From contig JBIJBU010000014.1 of the NCBI GenBank assembly GCA_044345075.1, forward strand, positions 1 through 23,996: 23,996 nucleotides of DNA. The letters are read 5' to 3'. The notes beneath the pieces are model-generated. The model saw only the letters and a program-made list of their open reading frames with translations. It was not told where the DNA came from and searched no databases. Positions 1-7,467 of the stretch are shown here, in pieces. Numbering within the stretch: position 1 is the first letter of the stretch; the number at the start of each line of letters is the position of its first letter. This DNA is from CAIKZY01 sp044345075 (lineage in GTDB: Bacteria; Actinomycetota; Actinomycetes; S36-B12). A program made the translations under genes and the position numbers.

Positions 1-463
1 TCGGTCGCCAGGTCTCAATGGAACCGATGTCGATGAAGCACGGATTGAGACCGTCGAACTGAACGTTGAAGGCTGATGCGTCCTTGAGATCAAGGCCAAT
101 GTCGAGCAGACGCATGCGCAAGCTGAGGGTGAGCTGAGCCGCAGACTCAAGTAGCGAGTTCGGCCACTCCCAGGGGTAGGTGATGACCGCGACAGTGTCG
201 ACACGAAACACACGGGAGTCTGCCTTTGGTTCGCGGCCGGCACTTTGTGCGAACGCGGCGAGTACTCGGGCGGCTTGCTCTCCCTCCACTCGATCGAAGG
301 GAACGAGCGCACGCTCAGCGATCAGCGAGTTGTAGAGATCAGAATCACGAAGAACGTTGATCGCCGCGGCCGACGCAGGGCTCGCAATGCGATACCAGGT
401 GCCGTCGTGATGGAAGGCAGCGTTCTCGGGATCGCGGAAGCTGGCCGTCGGCTGTGAGCTCAC
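1..463 (-). CDS. Class I SAM-dependent methyltransferase, N-terminal part (truncated by window edge)
   Basis: Open reading frame of about 154 residues from a GTG at 463 running off the left edge, so the 3' end is missing. The visible part begins with a RDPENAAFHHDGTWYR-like stretch and contains LKDASAFNVQFDGLNP followed by FIDIGSIE. From memory these two blocks are typical of a bacterial family annotated as class I SAM-dependent methyltransferase, in which the SAM-binding domain follows the visible region; that domain lies outside the window and is not seen. The GTG overlaps the stop of the upstream 61-aa membrane protein by four bases (GTGA), which indicates translational coupling and supports this start. 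Substrate is unknown. The family assignment rests on motif memory, not on a search. Confidence 0.68.
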   Translation of the reverse strand, partial: MSSQPTASFRDPENAAFHHDGTWYRIASPASAAAINVLRDSDLYNSLIAERALVPFDRVEGEQAARVLAAFAQSAGREPKADSRVFRVDTVAVITYPWEWPNSLLESAAQLTLSLRMRLLDIGLDLKDASAFNVQFDGLNPCFIDIGSIETWRP

Positions 464-645
464 TGCTCGGTCGGAGTCGACTCGGTGGGCTCGGTCGAGG
501 ATGGAGTCTCCTTGCCCGGGCCGCGGCCGCGGATGGATGCCCACTTGGAACGAAGGAAGAACCAGATGCCCGCAGCACCGCTGGCGATGGCGGCCAGCAG
601 GTAGGAACCCGTTCCGGCGTCGATGTAACCGACGGTATTCAGCAT
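460..645 (-). CDS. Small membrane protein with YIDxGTGS motif (61 aa)
   Basis: The ATG at 645 is preceded by a good ribosome binding site (AAGAGGTG on the coding strand), so I prefer it to the longer upstream reading frame, whose extra 58 residues are arginine/proline-rich and overlap the divergent gene. The protein has YIDAGTGSYLL at residues 7-17, one hydrophobic segment (about residues 14-31), then a basic stretch (RSKWASIRGRG) and an acidic Ser/Thr/Pro/Glu tail. One membrane span with a cytoplasmic basic tail is the likely topology. Short proteins or domains starting with Y-I-D-P-G-T/S-G-S occur in many bacteria beside methyltransferases or sulfatase/phosphodiesterase-type genes; their function is not known to me. 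It overlaps the methyltransferase by four bases, so the two are probably made together. Confidence 0.72.
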   Translation of the reverse strand: MLNTVGYIDAGTGSYLLAAIASGAAGIWFFLRSKWASIRGRGPGKETPSSTEPTESTPTEQ

Positions 646-692
646 CTGTTCACCTCTTGGTCGAGTGCGCGTAACGGCGAGCGTACAGGCAG

Positions 693-1361
693 GTGCAGAC
701 TGATCCAGTGCAGTCAGCAGCCCTGAGATCGCCCCGAAGTTGGGCAATTCTCGTCCTTGGCGTCGTCTGCGCGGGAATCGCGGTAGCCCTCCTCCTGGAT
801 TCGGCCTTCGGGGTGGCACCCGTCGATGCCGTCTTCTCGGGGATCAGCCGCATGACCGGGATCAGCGTGGGCACCGCCTTGATCGCGGCCTGCATCGTGC
901 TGGTCCTCATGGCCTGGGCACTTGGGGTCAAGCCCGGACTGGGCACGGTGATCTCCTTCTTCGGGATCGGGCTGGCGGTTGACGCCACCACGTGGGTCCT
1001 CGAGGCGACCGGTTGGAGCGTGAGCGAGAACGACTGGCAGATCCGACTACTGGTCTGGTTGATCGCGGCACCACTTCTGGGGTTCGCGGCAGCATGCATG
1101 TACTCAAGCGGGCTCGGAGCCAGCCCCTACGACCTTTTCGTCCAGTCACTCGGCCGTTTCCATCTCTCCATTCCGGTCGCCCGAGTCATCATCGATGGCG
1201 CCATGCTTCTGGTGGCTTTCCTGATCGGCGGAGCCTGGGGGCTCGGAACGGTGGGCCTGATGCTCGCCATTCCCCTGTTCTTGAAGCTCTTCCTTCCAAT
1301 CGTTGCTCGATTCGCCCCGCATCAGTCATTCGAGCATCCGGCGCGATCCACCACTTCCTGA
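693..1361 (+). CDS. YczE/YyaS/YitT-type integral membrane protein
   Basis: A 222-residue protein with five or six hydrophobic segments (roughly residues 17-40, 56-80, 83-105, 117-140, 160-180 and 183-205). The stretch SSGLGASPYDLF near residue 140 is the hallmark I associate with the YczE family of membrane proteins, and GVAPVDAVF near residue 40 looks like an internal repeat of the same motif, as expected from a duplicated fold. The biochemical role of this family is not established. Translation is assigned to a GTG at 693; a second GTG at 708 is equally possible because no strong ribosome binding site is visible. The gene is divergent from the YIDxGTGS protein, with 47 bases between the two starts. 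Confidence 0.78.
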   Translation: MQTDPVQSAALRSPRSWAILVLGVVCAGIAVALLLDSAFGVAPVDAVFSGISRMTGISVGTALIAACIVLVLMAWALGVKPGLGTVISFFGIGLAVDATTWVLEATGWSVSENDWQIRLLVWLIAAPLLGFAAACMYSSGLGASPYDLFVQSLGRFHLSIPVARVIIDGAMLLVAFLIGGAWGLGTVGLMLAIPLFLKLFLPIVARFAPHQSFEHPARSTTS

Positions 1362-1378
1362 CAACTCGACTAGATGTT

Positions 1379-1402
1379 CGAATGCACGCATCCCGAGCAT
1401 TC
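1379..1402 (+). terminator. Possible weak hairpin after the YczE-like gene
   Basis: GAATGC at 1380-1385 and GCATTC at 1397-1402 can pair, with an 11-base loop, 19 bases after the stop of the membrane protein gene. There is no clear T-run after it, only a pyrimidine-rich stretch. Terminator function is a guess. Confidence 0.25.
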
Positions 1403-1498
1403 ATCACTTCTGCTTTCTCCCGCGGCGCGAGTCGGAGACCGATACTTTTGTGATCTGGCAACGCGATCCGCTGAGGTCGCCGGACGAAGGGCGCCTTG

Positions 1499-2329
1499 AT
1501 GGGATCCAAGGGCACGACGGAATCGCACGGCGAACGAATTCCCAAAAAGGCTTACGAAGAGGAGCTTTACCGCCTGCAGGCAGAGTTGGTGAAGTTGCAA
1601 GAGTGGATCCGACTCGAAGGCCTCCGTGTCGTGGTGCTGTTCGAAGGTCGCGATGCGGCCGGAAAGGGCTCGGCCATCAAGCGCGTGGCCGAGTACTTGA
1701 ACCCTCGCGTCGCACAGATCGTTGCATTGCCGACTCCCACCGAACGTCAGCGCACGCAATGGTATTTCCAGCGCTACGTCGATCACTTGCCTGCTGCGGG
1801 TGAGATCAGGCTTTTCGATCGATCCTGGTACAACCGTGCCGGCGTCGAGCATGTGATGAACTTCTGCACTCCCGATGAGTACAAAAGGTTCCTACACCAA
1901 GTGCCGATCTTTGAAAACCTGTTAATCGAGGACGGCATCATCCTGCGCAAGTACTGGTTCAGCGTCAGTGACGATGAGCAGGAACGTCGCTTCAAGTCAC
2001 GCCTCGAAGATCCGATGCGGCAATGGAAACTCTCACCGATGGATCTTGACTCCATCACGCGCTGGGAGGATTACTCACGCGCCAAGGACGCGATGATGGT
2101 GCACACCGATACACCGGAGTCGCCGTGGTTCGTGGTGGAGGCAGATGACAAGCGACGAGCACGTCTGAACATGATCCATCATCTGCTGTCGACAATTCCG
2201 TACGAGCAAGTTATGCGGCCACCGCTCGAACTTCCGCATCGACCGAAGTCGAGCGGGTATGTGCGTCCACCACGTGACTTGAGTAATTACGTTCCGGACT
2301 ACGCAGCGAACCTGCTCACGAACGAGTAG
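1499..2329 (+). CDS. ppk2: Polyphosphate kinase 2 family protein (PPK2)
   Basis: 276 residues from the ATG at 1499, which has GAAGG eight bases upstream; the reading frame could begin one codon earlier at a TTG, but the ATG fits the binding site better. The protein shows the PPK2 P-loop FEGRDAAGKGS (about residues 48-58), the downstream TPTERQRTQWYFQRY block and the Walker B-like LFDRSWYNRAGVE (about 105-117). PPK2 enzymes transfer phosphate between polyphosphate and nucleotides, commonly making GTP or ATP from the diphosphates. Length and single-domain layout match the short PPK2 class. It is convergent with bldC, with one base between the two stops. Nucleotide preference cannot be read from sequence here. 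Confidence 0.95.
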   Translation: MGSKGTTESHGERIPKKAYEEELYRLQAELVKLQEWIRLEGLRVVVLFEGRDAAGKGSAIKRVAEYLNPRVAQIVALPTPTERQRTQWYFQRYVDHLPAAGEIRLFDRSWYNRAGVEHVMNFCTPDEYKRFLHQVPIFENLLIEDGIILRKYWFSVSDDEQERRFKSRLEDPMRQWKLSPMDLDSITRWEDYSRAKDAMMVHTDTPESPWFVVEADDKRRARLNMIHHLLSTIPYEQVMRPPLELPHRPKSSGYVRPPRDLSNYVPDYAANLLTNE

Positions 2330-2330
2330 G

Positions 2331-2534
2331 TCAGAGTTCGGAGCTACGACCCGGGGCGTGGCTCTCGAGTAGCGCGTACACCTCGCTGGCGCGGTAGCGG
2401 CGATGGCCGCCAAGCGTGCGGATGCTGGCGAGCTTGCCGGCCTTGGCCCACCGGGTGACCGTTTTCGGGTCAACGCGGAAGAGGGCTGCGACCTCAGACG
2501 GGGTGAGCAGTTGCTCGGACTCTGGCCCGGCCAT
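2331..2534 (-). CDS. bldC: BldC-like MerR-type DNA-binding regulator
   Basis: 67 residues forming a single winged-helix module: LTPSEVAALFRVDPKTVTRWAKAG, then KLASIRTLGGHRRYR. This nearly matches the Streptomyces BldC sequence I recall, in length and in the central block. BldC proteins bind AT-rich direct repeats as head-to-tail oligomers and control developmental or stationary-phase genes; they lack the effector and dimerisation domains of true MerR proteins. The ATG at 2534 has a strong GGGGAGGAA binding site on the coding strand. The gene is divergent from the DUF3073 gene across a 305-bp gap and convergent with ppk2. Confidence 0.93.
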   Translation of the reverse strand: MAGPESEQLLTPSEVAALFRVDPKTVTRWAKAGKLASIRTLGGHRRYRASEVYALLESHAPGRSSEL

Positions 2535-2839
2535 GCGTTCCTCCCCGCTCGAATTGGCGGCTCACATTGCTTCGTGAACCGTCGTACTGTCCCACCCTGG
2601 TGAAGGCGCGGCAAGCCTAAATGGCCGAAACATCGTGATTTTCCCTAGCTTTCGGGCCGATTTCCAATGGCCTGGCACCTGGAGTCCGAAATGTCCGTTC
2701 CCACCTGGCCGGACTGGATAGCCGCTGCCAGGGGCGGCAGGTAGACTTCGGACCAATAACGCGCGGCGGCCCCGGGGCTACTGCGCGAGTTCCGTCCAAT
2801 ACGTACCGGGGCGATGGCCCCGAATAAGGGGGTCGAGCC
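2535..2839. promoter_or_regulatory. Divergent regulatory region between bldC and the DUF3073 gene
   Basis: This 305-bp stretch contains no credible gene. It must hold the promoters of both flanking genes. For bldC, a TAGGCT hexamer (minus strand, 2614-2619) could be a -10 element. For DUF3073, TAGACT at 2742-2747 is a candidate. Neither has a convincing -35. GGCCGAAA near 2624 and TTTCGGGCC near 2651 form a spaced inverted repeat, a possible operator. The DUF3073 binding site AAGGGGG lies at 2826-2832. Confidence 0.45.
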
Positions 2840-3037
2840 ATGGGGCGCGGCCGGGCCAAGGCGAAGCAGACCAAGGTTGCCCGCGAGCTTAAGTACGGTG
2901 GTCCGCAGACTGATTTCGATCGTCTGCAGGCCGAGCTCGGTGGAAGCAGCAGCACGTATTCGAGCACGACCGTTGAAGCTGACGAGGTAGAAGAAGACGA
3001 CCCTTACGCCAAGTACCTTGACGACGACGAGAAGTAA
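2840..3037 (+). CDS. DUF3073 family protein
   Basis: 65 residues. The N-terminus MGRGRAKAKQTKVARELKY is the conserved signature of the actinobacterial DUF3073 family, followed by a variable middle and a strongly acidic C-terminus ending DDPYAKYLDDDEK. The basic head and acidic tail suggest nucleic-acid or protein contact, but no function is known to me. The ATG at 2840 has AAGGGGG seven bases upstream. It is convergent with purM (15 bases between stops). A DUF3073 gene beside purM/purF is a recurrent actinobacterial arrangement, for example in mycobacteria. Confidence 0.93.
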   Translation: MGRGRAKAKQTKVARELKYGGPQTDFDRLQAELGGSSSTYSSTTVEADEVEEDDPYAKYLDDDEK

Positions 3038-3052
3038 TACGGGTAATCGCGG

Positions 3053-4140
<1,088 letters not shown>

Positions 4141-4144
<4 letters not shown>

Positions 4145-5685
4145 GGGCGATCCAGGGCATCAATTGCCCCGCCGGCCACGGTGTTGGCGACACCCTCAGC
4201 ATCGAATACACGTCGCTCGATGCCGTCGAGAACCTGCTTACCCACGGCCTGCTGGGCCTCCGGAATCTGCACTGGGTAGATGCCGTCGAAACAGGCGCGA
4301 CACAGGTTGTCCTTGGGAATAGTCGTCGTCTTGATCAGCATGTCGAGATCGACATAACCCAGTGAATCAGCGCCGATGGACGTGCAGATCTCATCGATCG
4401 TGAGGCCATTGGCTACGAGCTCGGCGCGCGTGGCGAAGTCGATGCCGTAGAAGCATGGCCATTTGACCGGCGGGCTGCTGATGCGTACGTGTACTTCCTT
4501 CGCACCGGCCTCACGCAACATTCGCACGAGTGCGCGCTGAGTGTTGCCGCGCACGATCGAGTCATCAACGACTACGAGGCGCTGGCCGGCAATGACCTCG
4601 CGCAGCGGATTGAGCTTGAGTCGGATGCCCAGCTGGCGAATGGTCTGCGAGGGCTGGATGAAGGTACGGCCGACGTAAGCGTTCTTGACGAGACCTTCGG
4701 CGAACGGGATCCCGGACTCCTGTGCGTAGCCGATGGCGGCGTATCGACCGGACTCCGGTACCGGAATCACCAGGTCGGCCTCGACCGGATGCTCGCGGGC
4801 AAGTTCGCGACCGATTTCGACGCGTGACACCTGCACACTGCGCCCCGCGATGGAAGTGTCGGGGCGAGCAAGGTACACGTACTCGAAGAGGCAACCCTTG
4901 GGCTTAGCCTCGGCAAAGCGCTGTGAGCGGAGTCCGTGCTCGTCGATGCAGATGAGCTCACCCGGCTCGACCTCGCGCACGAAGGCAGCGCCAACAATGT
5001 CGAGGGCGGCGGTCTCACTTGCAATAACCCAGCCGCGCTCGAGGCGACCGAGCACTAGCGGGCGAATGCCTTGCGGGTCACGGGCGCCGTACAGAGCATC
5101 GTCGTCCATGAACACGAGCGAGAACGCACCGCGCACGTGCGGAAGTTCGAGCATCGCCGCTGCCTCAATGCTGAGATCGGGGTGCACGGCGAGGAGTGCA
5201 GTCAAGACGTCGGTGTCGTTGGTCGCGACGGCCTCGCCAAGCGGCAGCTCGCCCGAACCGGTGGCCAAGGTTGCGAGCCGAGTCGCGAGCTCGCGCGTGT
5301 TGGTGATGTTGCCGTTGTGTCCGAGAGCAAGGTGGCCGGTCGCGGTCGAGCGCAGGATCGGCTGGGCGTTCTCCCACACACTGGCCCCGGTAGTCGAGTA
5401 GCGCGTGTGGCCGATGGCCACATGGCCCTTCAGAGATTCAAGGCTCGCCTCAGTAAACACCTGCGAGACCAGGCCCATGTCCTTGTACACGAGGATGTGG
5501 CTACCGTCGCTGACCGCAATTCCGGCGGATTCCTGGCCGCGATGCTGAAGTGCATACAGACCGAAGTACGTGAGTTTGGCGACCTCGTCGCCGGGAGCCC
5601 AGACCCCAAATACGCCACAGGCATCCTGGGGGCCTTTGTCTCCGGGTAGGAGGTCATGGTTCAGGAGTCCATCGCCTCGTGCCAC
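4141..5685 (-). CDS. purF: Amidophosphoribosyltransferase (glutamine PRPP amidotransferase)
   Basis: Catalyses the committed step, PRPP plus glutamine to phosphoribosylamine. I start it at a GTG at 5685, giving 514 residues, because the ARGDGLLNHDLLPGDKGPQD leader then matches other actinobacterial PurF proteins; the frame stays open to 5775 but the extra residues are not family-like. Cys23 in QDACGVFGVWA is the amidotransferase nucleophile, exposed after propeptide removal. Four cysteines in KGCLFEY, WPCFYGID and LCRACFDG match the [4Fe-4S] ligands of the Bacillus-type enzyme. LVVVDDSIVRGNT is the PRPP loop. There is no ribosome binding site upstream; a TATCCT box six bases before the GTG suggests a leaderless mRNA. 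It is translationally coupled to purM. Confidence 0.96.
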
Positions 5686-5691
5686 GGGATA

Positions 5692-5697
5692 AGGATA
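5692..5697 (-). promoter_or_regulatory. Candidate -10 box for leaderless purF
   Basis: TATCCT on the coding strand lies exactly six bases before the GTG of purF, where a -10 element sits if transcription starts at the first base of the start codon. No ribosome binding site is present. A matching -35 is not clear (GAGAC at 17-18 bases is the best candidate). Confidence 0.45.
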
Positions 5698-5830
5698 GGG
5701 GATAGAACTAGGGAGTCTCGTCGCACGCGCGTCGATGCGGAGATCTTGCCAAGACTCCCGGACGTATCTGACCATCGCTCGTCCTGCATTGGCTTTCTAC
5801 GCTCCCCAGACCGTGATGGCGCACCTGAGA

Positions 5831-7051
5831 TCAGCTACGCAAGCGGCTCCAGGCGCTCACCCACTCATCCCAGGGGACGCAGGTGACTTCCGTCCTGCCA
5901 TCGAGGCAGGAACTCGTGGGAGTGGACCAGTAGTACACATCTCGCCAGTACTCGGTGTCCTGCGCATGGAACGTGGTGCAAAAGTTTTGATCCGTGGTGA
6001 ATTCACATGCCTTGGGGTTTGCCGGTGCCTGGCCGAACCACTGTGATGCTGCCGCGTTGACTTCGGGTGCAATCACATGGTCAAGCCACAAATAGGCGCA
6101 GTTCACGTGATCGGTGTCCTTGGCGATCATCCAGGTATCGGACCACCCAGTGGCGCCCTCTTTCGGCTTGATGACGTCGACACTTCCACCTTGCGCCTGG
6201 GCAAGCTGAGCGATCACCTGCCAGGAAGATCCGAGCGCAGTTTTCCCCGACGCGAAGTTGTCCACGGTTCTCGCATAGTCCGACCAATACTCGCCAACGA
6301 TTTCCTTCTGCTGCTCCAGCAGTGCGATCGCCGCATCAAATTGATCCGTGTCCAGTGAATATGGATTCGTGATGCCGAGCTCAGGACGCGTCACCATCAA
6401 GTAGACAGCTGCATCGGCGATATAGATCGGCGAGTCATAGGCGGTCACTTCTCCCTTGTACGGGGAGTCCTCGTCAAAGACGACTGACCATGAGTCCGGC
6501 CGATCTGAGACCTTCTGCGTATTCCACATTAAGATATTGGCACCGCGCCCTTGAGGGACCCCGTACGGAACACCATTGACGGTGTTAAACGACTTTCCCT
6601 TGAGATCGGGAACGACGTCTGCGTAATTGGGCGTTAAGTCAACATTCAAGGGCTGAATGAGGTCAGCATTTATCAAGCGCAAGGTCGCATCACCTGAGGC
6701 AGACACAACATCCCATCCGCCGGCTTGCATGAGAGCGACTGCTTCGTCTGAATTCCCCACCGTCTGGACATTGACCTTGCACCCCGTGCTGCTTTCAAAA
6801 TCCGTGACCCAATCCACGGTGGGATTGTTCGAGCCGTCCTCGACATAGCCGGGCCATGCGAGCACATTGAGTTGCCCCTCACCTTTTCCGACCGGCCCGC
6901 TGTAAGCCTCGCCTCCAGGTACCGCGCCAGGAATACCCGAAAGGCTTGGGCTCACCGTGGGCTTGGCTGCCGAATCTCCACCGCAGGCGGAAAGGACGAG
7001 TAGGGCGGATGCGCCGACGAACGTGGCTCTCACCACAGCACCTGTTCTCAT
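5831..7051 (-). CDS. ABC-transporter solute-binding lipoprotein, spermidine/putrescine-like
   Basis: 406 residues from the ATG at 7051, chosen because GAGGAG sits five bases upstream; upstream codons in the same frame are not protein-like. Residues 1-23 form a lipoprotein signal with lipobox LSAC (Cys23), followed by a Gly/Ser/Pro linker. The mature part starts LNVLAWPGYVEDG and contains WDVVSASGDA, VPYGVPQGRGANILMWN, FASGKTALGSSWQ and the C-terminal ASQWFGQAPAN, consistent with the extracytoplasmic PotD-like binding-protein fold. Six further cysteines occur, three of them clustered near the C-terminus, so disulfides are likely. No permease or ATPase gene is nearby. It sits 43 bases after the SCP_3-type gene and 145 bases before purF. 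Polyamine specificity is an analogy only; the ligand is unknown. Confidence 0.87.
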   Translation of the reverse strand: MRTGAVVRATFVGASALLVLSACGGDSAAKPTVSPSLSGIPGAVPGGEAYSGPVGKGEGQLNVLAWPGYVEDGSNNPTVDWVTDFESSTGCKVNVQTVGNSDEAVALMQAGGWDVVSASGDATLRLINADLIQPLNVDLTPNYADVVPDLKGKSFNTVNGVPYGVPQGRGANILMWNTQKVSDRPDSWSVVFDEDSPYKGEVTAYDSPIYIADAAVYLMVTRPELGITNPYSLDTDQFDAAIALLEQQKEIVGEYWSDYARTVDNFASGKTALGSSWQVIAQLAQAQGGSVDVIKPKEGATGWSDTWMIAKDTDHVNCAYLWLDHVIAPEVNAAASQWFGQAPANPKACEFTTDQNFCTTFHAQDTEYWRDVYYWSTPTSSCLDGRTEVTCVPWDEWVSAWSRLRS

Positions 7052-7056
7052 CAACT

Positions 7057-7062
7057 CTCCTC
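7057..7062 (-). promoter_or_regulatory. Ribosome binding site deciding the lipoprotein start
   Basis: GAGGAG on the coding strand, five bases before the ATG at 7051. It favours this ATG over the in-frame ATG at 7069, which would place the binding site inside the coding region. Confidence 0.7.
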
Positions 7063-7094
7063 TGGTCATTCTCTGCTTCTGTGTATCGGAAGAC

Positions 7095-7466
7095 TTAGCC
7101 GAGGCTGCTGCGATTATCCGGCTCTGCAAATAGAGGCAGGAACTCCGACAGATCGGATCGCTCTCCGCTTGCGTGCACGCGGCCCGACGACACCCCTTGC
7201 TGCCAGGTGAGATCTCCGCAGGCCAGGGCAAGCCAGGTGGGGGCGTCCATCTCCACGACAGCTGCAGGCGTACCGCGACGATGAGTGTGTCCCGCGACTG
7301 CCTGGACAGCGGCGAACGGCGGAATCCGCACCTCGACACTGCGACCCGGAGCGCGCTCGACGAGGGCCGCCAGGGCCGCCTTCACGGCCACTTTTGCCTC
7401 AAGGCGATCGGGGATCTGACCCGTGAGGTAGGCAGCGCGAGCTGCCACCACCTCGTTCGGAATCAC
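7095..7466 (-). CDS. SCP_3-type 'sterol carrier family' protein
   Basis: 123 residues from a GTG at 7466, one base after the purL stop (TGA-C-GTG). A longer frame upstream overlaps purL and is not family-like. The core SVEVRIPPFAAVQAVAGHTHRRGTP, VEMDAPTWLALACG and the end SGERSDLSEFLPLF match the actinobacterial domain known as bacterial SCP orthologue. In some actinobacteria this domain follows a DinB/MDMPI-like domain; here it stands alone, like the short mycobacterial protein encoded near purF. Its function is unknown; despite the name, sterol binding is not shown. Tight spacing to purL suggests it belongs to the purS-purQ-purL operon and is translated by coupling. Confidence 0.85.
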   Translation of the reverse strand: MIPNEVVAARAAYLTGQIPDRLEAKVAVKAALAALVERAPGRSVEVRIPPFAAVQAVAGHTHRRGTPAAVVEMDAPTWLALACGDLTWQQGVSSGRVHASGERSDLSEFLPLFAEPDNRSSLG

Positions 7467-7467
7467 G

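Noticed and set aside
460..819. 119-residue version of the YIDxGTGS protein starting at 819
   Set aside because: The extra N-terminal part is Arg/Pro-rich, overlaps the divergent membrane protein gene and lacks a ribosome binding site; the start at 645 has a good one.
2617..2967. 116-residue minus-strand reading frame across the bldC/DUF3073 gap
   Set aside because: It overlaps the strongly conserved DUF3073 gene and has Arg/Pro/Ser-rich shadow composition with no recognisable motif.
5686..5775. Longer PurF start at 5775
   Set aside because: The extra 30 residues do not resemble PurF leaders, whereas the GTG at 5685 gives the expected short propeptide before the catalytic Cys.
5686..5830. 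Riboswitch upstream of purF
   Set aside because: The 145-bp gap shows no purine or other riboswitch-like conserved core that I can recognise, and the probable leaderless start leaves no room for a 5' UTR element.
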